64,000 nucleotides of DNA, from NCBI RefSeq assembly GCF_003112555.1, contig NZ_BEWB01000005.1, positions 62,001 through 126,000 of the forward strand. Direction: 5' to 3'. The notes under the pieces are model-generated. The model searched no databases. It had not been told where the DNA came from and saw nothing but the letters and a program-made list of their open reading frames with translations. Below are positions 39,878 through 47,870 of this stretch, in pieces (position 1 is the stretch's first letter; each line of letters begins with the position of its first letter). This stretch comes from Streptomyces coelicoflavus. GTDB taxonomy: Bacteria; Actinomycetota; Actinomycetes; Streptomycetales; Streptomycetaceae. Both the position numbers and the translations under genes were made by a program.

Positions 39878-41635
39878 TCATTTCCGAGGGGCGGGCCGAC
39901 GTGCCCAGTCGCGGTTCCAGTTGACCCACATGTCCCGTACGGTCTGGTGGACCAGCGAGCTGCCGGCGCGCAGTTCGCCGGTGTACGCCTGGACCGCCTC
40001 CTTGCCCACCAGCCGCGCGCCGCCGGTGAAGTAGGTACCCCGCACGTGCCGGGGGGAGCGGTACTTGCCCCACAGCAGGATCTTCATCAGCGGCCAGAGC
40101 GTGAACACCCCGGCCGGGCAGCGGTTCTCGGGGTCCAGGGTCCCCCAGACGGACGGGACGAGGCCGCTCTCGCCCAGCACCTCGTAGATCCGGGCGATCG
40201 TCTGCTCCTTCGTCGACTCACCGGCCCGGTAGGCGAGTACCGCGTCGCGCGACTGGTCGAACATCCGCTCCACCCAGGGATTGTCCATACCCTGGAGCCC
40301 CCGGTACGGCGGCATCTCCAGGACGTCGAAGCAGGCCGGGTCGTGCGTTTTCTCGTAGGCCACGGCGGCCTGGTTCTGCGCGTTGGTGCCGTAGAGCGTG
40401 GTGAGGGTCCACACCCGGTTCCACGCGTTCCACAGGTCGAAGTCGTCGAACGCGACGTAGCTGCACGACACCAGGTCGTCGTAGAACCGGAACATGCGCT
40501 TGGTCCAGTGGTCCAGGTACGCGAACCGGGCGGTGTCGAAGTCGTCCTGGCGCACGGCGTCGATGAGCCGGTGGCCCAGGGCGTTGAGCGCCATCACCGT
40601 GACCGCCAGCCCGCTGGAGAAGAGCGGGTCGATGAAGTCACTGGCGTGCGGCAGCAGGCACCACCGGTCGCCGACGACCTTCTGCGAGGCGAACTGGGTG
40701 CGGTCGGTGGACACGTACGGCCGGACCGCCCGCGCCCGCTCGAACTGCCGCGCCACGCTGGGGAACCGGCGCAGGTGCTGCCAGAACTCGTCCTCCGCCG
40801 ACACGTCGTCCGGGCGGGGGTACCGGTCGAGGTCGAGGTTGAGGCCGACGCTGCACAACTCGTTCGTGCTGGTCGACTGGTTGTCGAAGGGGATCACCCA
40901 GAGCCAGCCGCCCTGGAACATGTGGTGGAGCGTGCCCTGGCTGAACGGGCTGGGCATGCGGTGCTGTTCGCGCGGCGGCGACACGGCGTCGAAGGGGCGC
41001 ACGTCCACCATGTGCGTGAAGATGGTGCGCGAGCGGGTCCGGTACGGCGGCTCCTGCCGCAGCCCGAGCCGCTCGGGCAGCATGGCCCGCATCCCGCCGG
41101 CGTCGACCACGTACGACGCCCGGAAGCTGCCGCGGTCCCGGGTGACGAGGGTGGCCCCGTCCTCCTCGAACTTCACGTCGTCGACCATGGTGTGGGTGTA
41201 CGCGGTGACGCCGTAGGACACGGCGACGTGGAACATGTACGCGTCCACGTCCTGCCGGAAGTAGTGCGAGTCGGGACCGAGCGGCGGGCCCCAGGTGGGG
41301 TACTGCGTGCACTCGTCGGGCCGGGTCGGCTCGCCCTCCCGGTGGTAGACGAAACTGAAGTTCCGCTTGACCCCGCAGCTGGACGACACGTGGCGGCGCA
41401 GTGCCGCGTTGGTCGCCAGGTGCTCGAGCTCGGGCACGTCGTAGCGGCGGGCCAGGACCCTCAGGCCGAACGTGGTCTCGGGGACGGTGGACTCTCCGAT
41501 GGCGAACCGGGGATGACCGCTGCCCTCCAGCAGCAGCACGCGCACGCCGTGGCGGGCGAGGACGGTCCCCAGAATCGTCCCGCCGATGCCGCCTCCGACG
41601 ATGGCGACATCGAAAACACGCTGGTCTTCTTGCAT
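39878..41635 (-). CDS. Flavin-dependent halogenase-like monooxygenase
   Basis: 585 residues; AAAGGAA precedes the ATG. FAD motif VAIVGGGIGGTILGTVLARH is near residues 10-29, followed by AIGESTVPET. The halogenase fingerprint WxWxIP appears as GGWLWVIPF near 243. A Lys in CGVKRNFSFVYH near 88 may match the catalytic Lys of tryptophan halogenases. DFIDPLFSSGLAVTVMALN near 325 is the second FAD block. Tryptophan and pyrrole halogenases share this layout and need reduced flavin. The ~200-residue C-terminal part is long. Chlorination is likely but the substrate is unknown, and some relatives hydroxylate instead. Confidence 0.75.
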   Translation of the reverse strand: MQEDQRVFDVAIVGGGIGGTILGTVLARHGVRVLLLEGSGHPRFAIGESTVPETTFGLRVLARRYDVPELEHLATNAALRRHVSSSCGVKRNFSFVYHREGEPTRPDECTQYPTWGPPLGPDSHYFRQDVDAYMFHVAVSYGVTAYTHTMVDDVKFEEDGATLVTRDRGSFRASYVVDAGGMRAMLPERLGLRQEPPYRTRSRTIFTHMVDVRPFDAVSPPREQHRMPSPFSQGTLHHMFQGGWLWVIPFDNQSTSTNELCSVGLNLDLDRYPRPDDVSAEDEFWQHLRRFPSVARQFERARAVRPYVSTDRTQFASQKVVGDRWCLLPHASDFIDPLFSSGLAVTVMALNALGHRLIDAVRQDDFDTARFAYLDHWTKRMFRFYDDLVSCSYVAFDDFDLWNAWNRVWTLTTLYGTNAQNQAAVAYEKTHDPACFDVLEMPPYRGLQGMDNPWVERMFDQSRDAVLAYRAGESTKEQTIARIYEVLGESGLVPSVWGTLDPENRCPAGVFTLWPLMKILLWGKYRSPRHVRGTYFTGGARLVGKEAVQAYTGELRAGSSLVHQTVRDMWVNWNRDWARRPAPRK

Positions 41636-41684
41636 GTTGGCGGTTCCTTTCGCAACGGGAAGGACGAGTTGCCGGCCCGCCCGG

Positions 41685-42299
41685 TCACCGACGGGTGACG
41701 GGAGGCCCCGGCAGCACCCGGCGCAGCCCGCAGGCCACCACCCGGGCGGAGAAGGACACGGCGAACCAGGGAGTGGGCGCCAGAGCGGCCAACCGCCGGC
41801 GGTCCCCCGGGACATGACGCTCCCCGCGCCCCGTGACGTCCAGCCACGCACCGAAGTGCAGCAGCCGCGCCTCGGGCCCGGCGTCGCGCGCGGGAAACGG
41901 CCGCATGTGGTCGCGCACCGCACGCGTCAGAGCCGTGCGACGCCCCATGCCGACTTCGTGCCCGGCCAGGAACGCGTCGAGCAACTGGGCGGAGCGGCAC
42001 GGGAAGCCACCGCGGCCCAGCCGTGAGCGCCCCACCAGCCCGGCATCGTGGAACGCCGCGGCGGCCAGCAGCCCCACCCGGTCGTAGGCCGTCCCGTTGG
42101 TGCGCGCCAAGGCGTCGGCCAGCAGGAACGTCCGCAGGGAGTGCAGGGCGACGTGCGGAGGCAGCAGCCGGCGCATCTCCGTCAGAGCGGCGCCCGCGAG
42201 CGGATGTCCGAGCAGTTCCGCCAGGGCCGGCCGCCCGAGCAGGGGCTGCCACGCGTCCGGCACCTCCGGCACCTGTGGAACATCGGGACCTGCGGCCAT
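41685..42299 (-). CDS. HD-domain phosphohydrolase-like protein
   Basis: 204 residues; AAGGGGG lies before the ATG. An HD-type metal site is suggested by HSLRTFLLADALA near 53, LLAAAAFHDAGLVG near 77-90 (the HD pair), and LTRAVRDHMRPFP near 125. The pattern is close to cyanamide hydratase-like HD proteins. It lies 49 bp upstream of the halogenase-like gene on the same strand and is probably co-transcribed. Substrate is unknown. Confidence 0.72.
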   Translation of the reverse strand: MAAGPDVPQVPEVPDAWQPLLGRPALAELLGHPLAGAALTEMRRLLPPHVALHSLRTFLLADALARTNGTAYDRVGLLAAAAFHDAGLVGRSRLGRGGFPCRSAQLLDAFLAGHEVGMGRRTALTRAVRDHMRPFPARDAGPEARLLHFGAWLDVTGRGERHVPGDRRRLAALAPTPWFAVSFSARVVACGLRRVLPGPPVTRR

Positions 42300-42621
42300 G
42301 ACCCAACCCCCTTGCCCTGCGACCTCATTGGCGGTGTCCGTCTCACCTGTCTTTACGCTCGGGCCACACCCCGACCCCCGCTTCACAACGGTTCGTCCCT
42401 GTCCGCGTGTTGACGAGGGGCCGACGGCGCGCGGTGAGCGCGACGCACGCCGCGGCGCACGTTCCGGACCCTCGATGCGCACGATTCGAAAACATGAACC
42501 CTATTTACTCCATGGAATGAATTCTTTCCCCCGGTCGAGGGATCGTTGCGGAATTCGATGGACGTGAGACTGAGAAGTCCGTTCCACCTCGGCCGCATTT
42601 CCCGACGCAAGGGAGAACATC
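42300..42621. promoter_or_regulatory. 322-bp gene-free divergent control region
   Basis: This gap separates the leftward HD/halogenase operon from the rightward lipase. It is noticeably richer in A and T near 42480-42560 (for example AAAACATGAACCC and GAATGAATTC). I saw no reliable promoter hexamers and no gene; an eight-codon ATG frame near 42494 is probably chance. The lipase Shine-Dalgarno AGGGAG is at its right end. Confidence 0.5.
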
Positions 42622-43491
42622 GTGAGTTTCCTCAACCCCCGCCTTCCCGGCATCAATTCGGACGACGTCGTCACGGACGTCGTCGAATCCCCGCACCGCC
42701 TTGGCGCGATCGCCGAGGCCGGCGGTGCGCAGGTCATCGCCACCGTCGACGTACAGGCGGGAGAGGACGACTGGAACGCGCCGCCGAGCGAGGAACATCC
42801 GCGTCCGGTGGTGCTGGTGCACGGCACCTTCGGCAATCGCGGCTACACCTGGAACACCGCGACGCCCCTGCTGCGCGAACACGGGCACCGGGTCTTCCGG
42901 CTCGACTACGGACAGCACGGCAACCCGGTGATCTTCGGACTCGGCGACATCAAGCACTCCGCGCGGCAGCTCGCCGAGTTCGTCGACGAGGTACTCCGCC
43001 GCACCGGCGCCCAGAAGGTCGACCTCGTCGGTTTCTCGCAGGGCGGCATGATGCCCCGCTACTTCCTCAACGCGCTGGGCGGCGGGCCCAAGGTGCACAA
43101 CTTCGTCGGCATCTCACCCAGCAACCACGGCGTCACCGCCCAGGGCCTGATGAACCTGGCCCGCCAGATCCCGGGCGCCGTGGAACTGCTCGAACAGGGC
43201 GCCGTCGGGGAGATCGTGCCGGCCTGGCCGCAGCTCCAGCACGACCACCCCTTCCAGCGGGAACTGGCCGATCTCGGCGAGACGACCGAGGGCGTCCGCC
43301 ACACCGTCATCGCCACCCGGTACGACGACGTGGTCACCCCGTACACCTCGTGCGCCCTGGAGCAGACGGCGGGGCGCTACGTCAACAACATCGTCCTCCA
43401 GGACATCGACCCGGACGACCACACCCCGCACGTGAGCATGCCCTACAACGCGACCGTGCTGAAGGAGGTCCTCGCCGCGCTCGCCTCCTGA
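42622..43491 (+). CDS. Alpha/beta-hydrolase lipase
   Basis: 289 residues from GTG 42622 with AGGGAG seven bases upstream. PVVLVHGTFGNRGYTW near 64 supplies the oxyanion-hole region. The nucleophile elbow is VGFSQGGMMPRYFLNALGG (GxSxG) near 137-155. Asp in TRYDDVVTPYTS (~236) and His in DDHTPHVSMPY (~276) complete the triad. The family includes secreted Streptomyces lipases, but I see no signal peptide; the first ~40 residues are plain. Its last 49 bp overlap the 3' end of the opposite-strand hydrolase gene. Confidence 0.85.
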   Translation: MSFLNPRLPGINSDDVVTDVVESPHRLGAIAEAGGAQVIATVDVQAGEDDWNAPPSEEHPRPVVLVHGTFGNRGYTWNTATPLLREHGHRVFRLDYGQHGNPVIFGLGDIKHSARQLAEFVDEVLRRTGAQKVDLVGFSQGGMMPRYFLNALGGGPKVHNFVGISPSNHGVTAQGLMNLARQIPGAVELLEQGAVGEIVPAWPQLQHDHPFQRELADLGETTEGVRHTVIATRYDDVVTPYTSCALEQTAGRYVNNIVLQDIDPDDHTPHVSMPYNATVLKEVLAALAS

Positions 43492-44321
43492 GCGCGGCTG
43501 CCGTCCAGGACGACGCGGGCCACCAGTGCCGGGTCGTCGTTCATGGGGACGTGGCCGCAGCCGGGGAGCCGCACCAGCCGGGCGTGCGGGACGGTGCGCT
43601 TGGCGCGTATGCCCTGGCGGGGCAGGAGCAGCCGGTCCCGGCCGCCCCACGCCACGGTGACCGGGATGCCCGGCACGTCATCGGTGAACAGCACGCTCCG
43701 GCCGGCCCGCAGCGTCTCGGTGAACCCCTCGGCGTGCGCGAGGGCAAGGGTCTCGGCGACCACGGCCTCGGGGGAGCGCCGGCCGGGGCGGGCGTAGATC
43801 GTGCTGGTCAGGGCGGTGCGGCCGGCGGCCGTGCGGGACAGCCGCTGGACCAGGGGGAGCGGCAGGGCGCGTGCGGTGCGGCGCATGCCCGTCAGGAGAC
43901 CGAAGGCGTAGCGGCGCTCGGCCTGCGTCCAGAAGCCGGCGGGGGACAGTGCCGTCACCGAGCGCACCAGGTTCCGCCGGCCCAGCTCCAGCGCCAGCAG
44001 GCCGCCCAGTGAGTTGCCCGCCACGTGCGGACGGTCGAGACCCAGCGCCGCGCAGAAGGCGCCGAGCACCGCGTTCGTCGTCGACAGGTCGTGCGGCAGC
44101 CCGTGCGGCAGCGCGGACGACTCCCCGAAGCCCGGCAGGTCCACGGCGATCACCTCGCGCTCGGTGGCGAGGATGTCGACCACCGGGTCCCAGGCCTGCC
44201 GGTGGTGACCGATGCCGTGCAGCAGGAGCAACGGCTCGCCGGTGCCCACCCGGTCGTAGGCCAGGGCGATGTCCTGCGGGCCGTGGCCGGTGGGGGCCGT
44301 GAAGGTGAGTGTCGCGGACAT
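43443..44321 (-). CDS. Alpha/beta-fold hydrolase
   Basis: 292 residues. LLLLHGIGHHRQAWDPVVD (~30) and VDLPGFGESSAL (~60) lead to the nucleophile elbow VAGNSLGGLLALELGRR near 100. The acid is in VAWGGRDRLLLP (~220) and the His in LPGCGHVPMNDDP (~250). The fold fits esterases and haloalkane-dehalogenase-like enzymes. It is divergent from an ECF41 sigma gene across 140 bp and may be its target, as ECF41 factors usually control an adjacent gene. The C-terminus overlaps the lipase gene tail-to-tail. Confidence 0.85.
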   Translation of the reverse strand: MSATLTFTAPTGHGPQDIALAYDRVGTGEPLLLLHGIGHHRQAWDPVVDILATEREVIAVDLPGFGESSALPHGLPHDLSTTNAVLGAFCAALGLDRPHVAGNSLGGLLALELGRRNLVRSVTALSPAGFWTQAERRYAFGLLTGMRRTARALPLPLVQRLSRTAAGRTALTSTIYARPGRRSPEAVVAETLALAHAEGFTETLRAGRSVLFTDDVPGIPVTVAWGGRDRLLLPRQGIRAKRTVPHARLVRLPGCGHVPMNDDPALVARVVLDGSRAQEASAARTSFSTVAL

Positions 44322-44381
44322 GGGACTCCTTGTCGGGAACACGTAATGGGGCGACGTCGGGTAGACAGCTTGTCAGTAGGA

Positions 44382-44397
44382 GCTACCGACGGGTAGC
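44382..44397. promoter_or_regulatory. Palindrome in hydrolase/ECF41 intergenic region
   Basis: GCTACC and GGTAGC form a perfect six-pair inverted repeat around GACG, midway between the divergent starts at 44321 and 44462. A TGTCA lies just to its left at 44371. It may be a regulator site or part of the sigma-dependent promoter. Confidence 0.4.
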
Positions 44398-44461
44398 CCC
44401 CGGTGCCGGGCCGGGGCGGCGCCGCCTGGACACCACCGGACGCGTCCGGTGGGATGGAGCG

Positions 44462-45349
44462 GTGACCACCGACACCGCGACCGACGTCTTCGAAGAGCAC
44501 CGGCCCGTCCTCCTGGGCGTCGCCTATCGCATGCTGGGCCGCCTGGCCGACGCGGAGGACGTCGTCCAGGCGGCGTGGCTGCGCTGGTCCCGCGCCGACC
44601 GGGCCGCCGTGCGCGAGCCCCGGGCCTACCTGGTGCGCGTCACCACCCGCCTCGCCGTCGACCGGCTGCGCCAGGTCAAGGCCCGCGGCGAGACGTATGT
44701 CGGTCCGTGGCTGCCCGAGCCCTGTGTCACCGACTTCGGGGACGCCGTGCCGGACACCGCCGAGCGGGCCGTCCTCGCCGACTCGGTCTCCCTCGCCGTC
44801 CTCGTCGTCCTGGAGTCGCTCTCCCCACTGGAGCGGGCGGTGTTCGTCCTCAGGGAGGCGTTCGGCTACCCCTACGCGGAGATCGCCGCCATGCTGGAGC
44901 GCGGCGAGGCCGCGGTGCGCCAGCTCGCCGGACGCGCCCGCAAGCACGTCGAGGAGCGGCGGCCCCGCTACGACGTCGACCCGGCGCAGCGCCGCGACCT
45001 CACCGAGCGCTTCCTCGCCGCCGCGGTCGAGGGCGACCTGGCCGGCCTGCTGGCCACGCTCGCGCCGGACGTCCGGCTCGTGGGCGACAGCGGAGGCCGT
45101 TCCAAGGCGCCGCTGCGCGTGCTGGAGAGCTCCGAGAAGGTCGGGCGCTTCCTGCTCGGCGTCGCCCGGCAGGGCATTCCCGACGTCACCTTCCACTTCC
45201 TGGAACTCAACGGCGGCCCGGCCGTGCTGGTCCGCTCCGGAGGCAAGCCCGACTCCGTCGTCCAGGTGGACGTCGCCGACGGGCGTATCCAGGCGGTCTA
45301 CATCGTGCGGAACCCGGACAAGCTGACCGCTCTGGCCGACGCGCCCTAG
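44462..45349 (+). CDS. ECF41-type sigma factor with SnoaL-like C-terminal domain (SigJ-like)
   Basis: 295 residues from GTG 44462 after GGATGGAG. Region 2 is FEEHRPVLLGVAYRMLGRLA then DAEDVVQAAWLRWSRAD; region 4 is LSPLERAVFVLREAFGYPYA near 122. A ~120-residue NTF2/SnoaL-like domain follows and ends in IVRNPDKLTAL; the NPDKL element is a hallmark of ECF41. In this group the C-terminal domain, not an anti-sigma factor, controls activity. No DGPP-like loop was checked in detail. Likely target is the divergent hydrolase. A 17-bp stem terminator follows. Confidence 0.9.
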   Translation: MTTDTATDVFEEHRPVLLGVAYRMLGRLADAEDVVQAAWLRWSRADRAAVREPRAYLVRVTTRLAVDRLRQVKARGETYVGPWLPEPCVTDFGDAVPDTAERAVLADSVSLAVLVVLESLSPLERAVFVLREAFGYPYAEIAAMLERGEAAVRQLAGRARKHVEERRPRYDVDPAQRRDLTERFLAAAVEGDLAGLLATLAPDVRLVGDSGGRSKAPLRVLESSEKVGRFLLGVARQGIPDVTFHFLELNGGPAVLVRSGGKPDSVVQVDVADGRIQAVYIVRNPDKLTALADAP

Positions 45350-45374
45350 GGCCCGCCGCTCCTCAGCCCGCCCC

Positions 45375-45414
45375 ACGGCCCCGGCCCCCGTTCCGCGACG
45401 GGGGCCGGGGCCGT
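45375..45414. terminator. Perfect 17-bp stem terminator
   Basis: ACGGCCCCGGCCCCCGT and its exact complement flank the loop TCCGCG, 26 bp after the ECF41 sigma stop codon. It is the strongest terminator in the window. Confidence 0.92.
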
Positions 45415-45426
45415 CCTGTCGCGGGA

Positions 45427-45440
45427 TTGGTCTTGACCAA
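45427..45440. promoter_or_regulatory. dre-like GntR/HutC operator
   Basis: TTGGTC-TT-GACCAA is a near-perfect match to the TGGTCTAGACCA core bound by DasR and related HutC-type GntR regulators. It lies about 100 bp upstream of the GntR gene at 45538. A notably A/T-rich stretch (CTTTAATAAACAAG, 45480-45493) lies between them and may hold the promoter. Autoregulation, or control by DasR, is likely. Confidence 0.65.
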
Positions 45441-45537
45441 GGGGATGGGGCGTTTTATGGTCGCAGAGAACTGCAACAACCTTTAATAAACAAGGGCGTC
45501 AAAACGCCGCCGGACCACGGCGATTGCGGAGGACAGG

Positions 45538-46299
45538 GTGGGGACCACGCAGTTGGAATCGGTGCCGGAGCCGAAGTACTGGCACCTCAGGACCGTGCTC
45601 ACCGAGGCCCTGGACTCGGAGTTCGAGGTGGGCGAGATCCTGCCCAACGAACGCGACCTGGCCGCCCGCTTCGGCGTCGCCCGCGCGACCCTCCGGCAGG
45701 CCCTGGAGCAGCTGGAGCTGGAGGGCCGGCTGCAACGCCGTCGCGGCGTCGGTACGACCGTAGCCCCGCCGCGCGTCGGCGTGGCCGTCGACACCAGGGA
45801 GCACGCCTGGCCCGGCACGGCCGACGACGCCTGGCAACCGGCCGACTGCGTCCTCGCCGCACCTCCCGCGGCCGTGGCCGACGCCCTGGGGACGGAACGC
45901 GACGAGCCCGTCCACACCGTCCGCCGCTCCCGGGTGAGCCACGGCCAGCCCGTCGCCGCGGAACTGCTGTACGTGCCGGCGTCCTCGGTGCCCGGCCTCC
46001 CCGCCATCGACGCGCCCTCGGGCACGGCACGCGCGCGTGCCGTGCTGCGCGAACTTCAGCGCGGGGCACTGGAGCGGCGGGAGAGCGCCGTCGAGCTGGG
46101 CTCGGCCGGCGCGGACGACGCGAAGGAACTGGACCGTCTGCCCGGCGCGCCCGTCCTCGTGGTCACCACCCGCTACCTCGCCGAGGGCCGCACCGCCGCG
46201 CTCTCCGTCGCCACCTACCGCGCGGACACCTGCCGGCTGACATTCGGCGACTCCGGCGACGTGGAGATCCACCACGGCCCCCAGACCCAGGCATCCTGA
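45538..46299 (+). CDS. GntR-family transcriptional regulator, HutC subfamily
   Basis: 253 residues from GTG 45538. The winged helix lies at about 15-80 (GEILPNERDLAARFGVARAT, then LEQLELEGRLQRRRGVGTTV). The UTRA-type effector domain follows with DEPVHTVRRSRVSHGQPVAA (~125) and VVTTRYLAEGRTAALSVATY (~215). HutC/DasR-type regulators sense sugar phosphates or small acids. A dre-like operator upstream and a ROK-family gene downstream suggest a role in sugar or aminosugar control. The stop is followed directly by a pentamer microsatellite. Confidence 0.88.
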   Translation: MGTTQLESVPEPKYWHLRTVLTEALDSEFEVGEILPNERDLAARFGVARATLRQALEQLELEGRLQRRRGVGTTVAPPRVGVAVDTREHAWPGTADDAWQPADCVLAAPPAAVADALGTERDEPVHTVRRSRVSHGQPVAAELLYVPASSVPGLPAIDAPSGTARARAVLRELQRGALERRESAVELGSAGADDAKELDRLPGAPVLVVTTRYLAEGRTAALSVATYRADTCRLTFGDSGDVEIHHGPQTQAS

Positions 46300-46300
46300 C

Positions 46301-46350
46301 CGACCCGACCCGACCCGACCCGACCCGACCCGACCCGACCCGACCCGACC
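46301..46350. repeat. CGACC pentanucleotide microsatellite, 10 perfect copies
   Basis: Ten uninterrupted CGACC units begin one base after the GntR stop codon. Two imperfect units follow. The rest of the gap to the ROK gene (46351-46606) shows no gene or strong hairpin, so 46300-46606 is a gene-free stretch dominated by this array at its left end. Confidence 0.95.
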
Positions 46351-46606
46351 CGGTCCGACCCACCGTCCGCCGCCGAGCCTGCCCGGTCGGTCCCAGCCCC
46401 ACGCGTCGCCCCCGCCGCCACCGGGGGCCCGGCGGTCTGCTGCCGCACCTGCACCTGCACCCGCAACCCGACCGGTCCGGGGAACGCTCCAGGCCGGGTC
46501 TCACCCGGCGGCCGGGACACCGGCGTCCCGGCGCGGGTGTGTGCCGGGACGCGGCCGGGCGGACCCCGGCGGGCCGGAACCGCCGCCGGCGCGACGTGCG
46601 CCGGGG

Positions 46607-47761
46607 TCAGCGGCGGGCCGTCGCGCCCTCGACCGCGAACAACTGCTCCTCCACATGGTCGAGGGCCAGCCGCAGCGCGCCCGTGGCCACGGCGGCCTCC
46701 CCGAGCAGCGACAGGGCCACCCGCGGCGGGCGCAGGCAGTAGCGGGCCAGCTCCCGCCGCAACGGGTCCAGTACGCCGTCGAGGCCGGCCGCCCAGCCGC
46801 CGATGACGACCATCTCCGGATCGAGCGCCAGCGCCAGCGCCGCCACGTCGTGCACCAGCCGCTGGATGAAACGCTCGACGGCCGCGCGAGCCCGCTCGTC
46901 GCCGCCCCGGGCCTCGGCGAAGACCTTGGCGACGGCCTGCTCGTCCAGCGGGTGCAGCGGCTGGTCCGTGGTCGACAGGAGCGTCTCCGGCGTCACGTCC
47001 CGGCCCAGCAGATGCAGCGCCCCGATCTCCCCGGCCGCCCCGCCGTACCCACGGTGCAGCCGTCCGCCGATCAGCGCCCCGGCCCCGGGACTGAGCCCGG
47101 CCAGCACGAACACGATGTCCTCGCACTCGGTGGCGGAGCCCTTCCAGTGCTCGGCGACCGCCGCCGCGTTCGCGTCGTTCTCCACCAGCACCGGGCACTT
47201 GAAGGAACGGCTGAGCCGCTCGCCGAGACCCAGCCCCGTCCACCCCGGCAGCGCCGTGCCCAGCCGGACCGTGCCGTCCGCCTCGACGATGCCGGGCGTG
47301 GCGGCGCCGACCGCCCGCAGCGAGCCGCGCGCCACACCGGCCCGGCGCAGCAGCTCGGCGACGGCCGTGCGCAGCCGCTCCAGCCGCTCGTCGGCCGACG
47401 CGTTCTCGTCCACGTCCTTGGCCTGGGCACCGATCACCCGGCCGTCCAGGTCGGACAGGAGCGCGGCGACGCGGTGCGGGCCGATCTCCAGGCCCAGCAG
47501 GTGCCCGGCCTCCGCACGGAACCGGAACCTCCGCGCGGGCCGTCCCTGCCGCCGGGCGGCGGCTCCGTCGGCGGCCGCCTCGACGACCAGACCGGCCTCG
47601 ATCAGCCCCTCCACGACGCCTTCGACGGTGGGCCGGGACAGCCCCGTCACCCGGGTGATCTCGGTCAGCGTCGCGGAGTCCGTCGCACGCAACGCGTGCA
47701 GCACCACGGCGGAGTTGATCCTCCGCAGCAGCGACGGATCCCCGCCGGTCAGGCCTGCCAA
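46607..47761 (-). CDS. ROK-family transcriptional regulator
   Basis: 384 residues from a TTG at 47761, supported by GGGAGGA about seven bases upstream. The N-terminal winged helix reads ATLTEITRVTGLSRPTVEGV near 30-49. The ROK sugar-kinase-like domain begins LLGLEIGPHRVAALLSDLDG (~90), with VENDANAAAVAEHWKG (~205) and FVLAGLSPGAGALIGGRLH (~228). The zinc motif typical of ROK proteins, CxCGxxGC, is not present: the segment is YGGAAGEIGALHLLGRD. This suggests loss of the usual Zn site. It probably responds to a sugar. The GntR gene converges on it. Confidence 0.88.
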   Translation of the reverse strand: MAGLTGGDPSLLRRINSAVVLHALRATDSATLTEITRVTGLSRPTVEGVVEGLIEAGLVVEAAADGAAARRQGRPARRFRFRAEAGHLLGLEIGPHRVAALLSDLDGRVIGAQAKDVDENASADERLERLRTAVAELLRRAGVARGSLRAVGAATPGIVEADGTVRLGTALPGWTGLGLGERLSRSFKCPVLVENDANAAAVAEHWKGSATECEDIVFVLAGLSPGAGALIGGRLHRGYGGAAGEIGALHLLGRDVTPETLLSTTDQPLHPLDEQAVAKVFAEARGGDERARAAVERFIQRLVHDVAALALALDPEMVVIGGWAAGLDGVLDPLRRELARYCLRPPRVALSLLGEAAVATGALRLALDHVEEQLFAVEGATARR

Positions 47762-47870
47762 GGTCCGTCCTCCCAGCTAGTGCGCGTGTTGGCCGGATGG
47801 TACTCGGCCCGCCGACCCCCGGCGAGCTCCGGCCCGCCCCCGCCCCCCCGTCCGGCGTGCGGCCGTCGCT

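Noticed and set aside
42494..42520. Eight-codon ATG frame before the lipase
   Set aside because: Too short to judge, with no Shine-Dalgarno and no coupling to the lipase start.
45480..45493. A/T-rich stretch as an origin or transfer site
   Set aside because: It is short and lies just before the GntR gene; a promoter is the simpler explanation.
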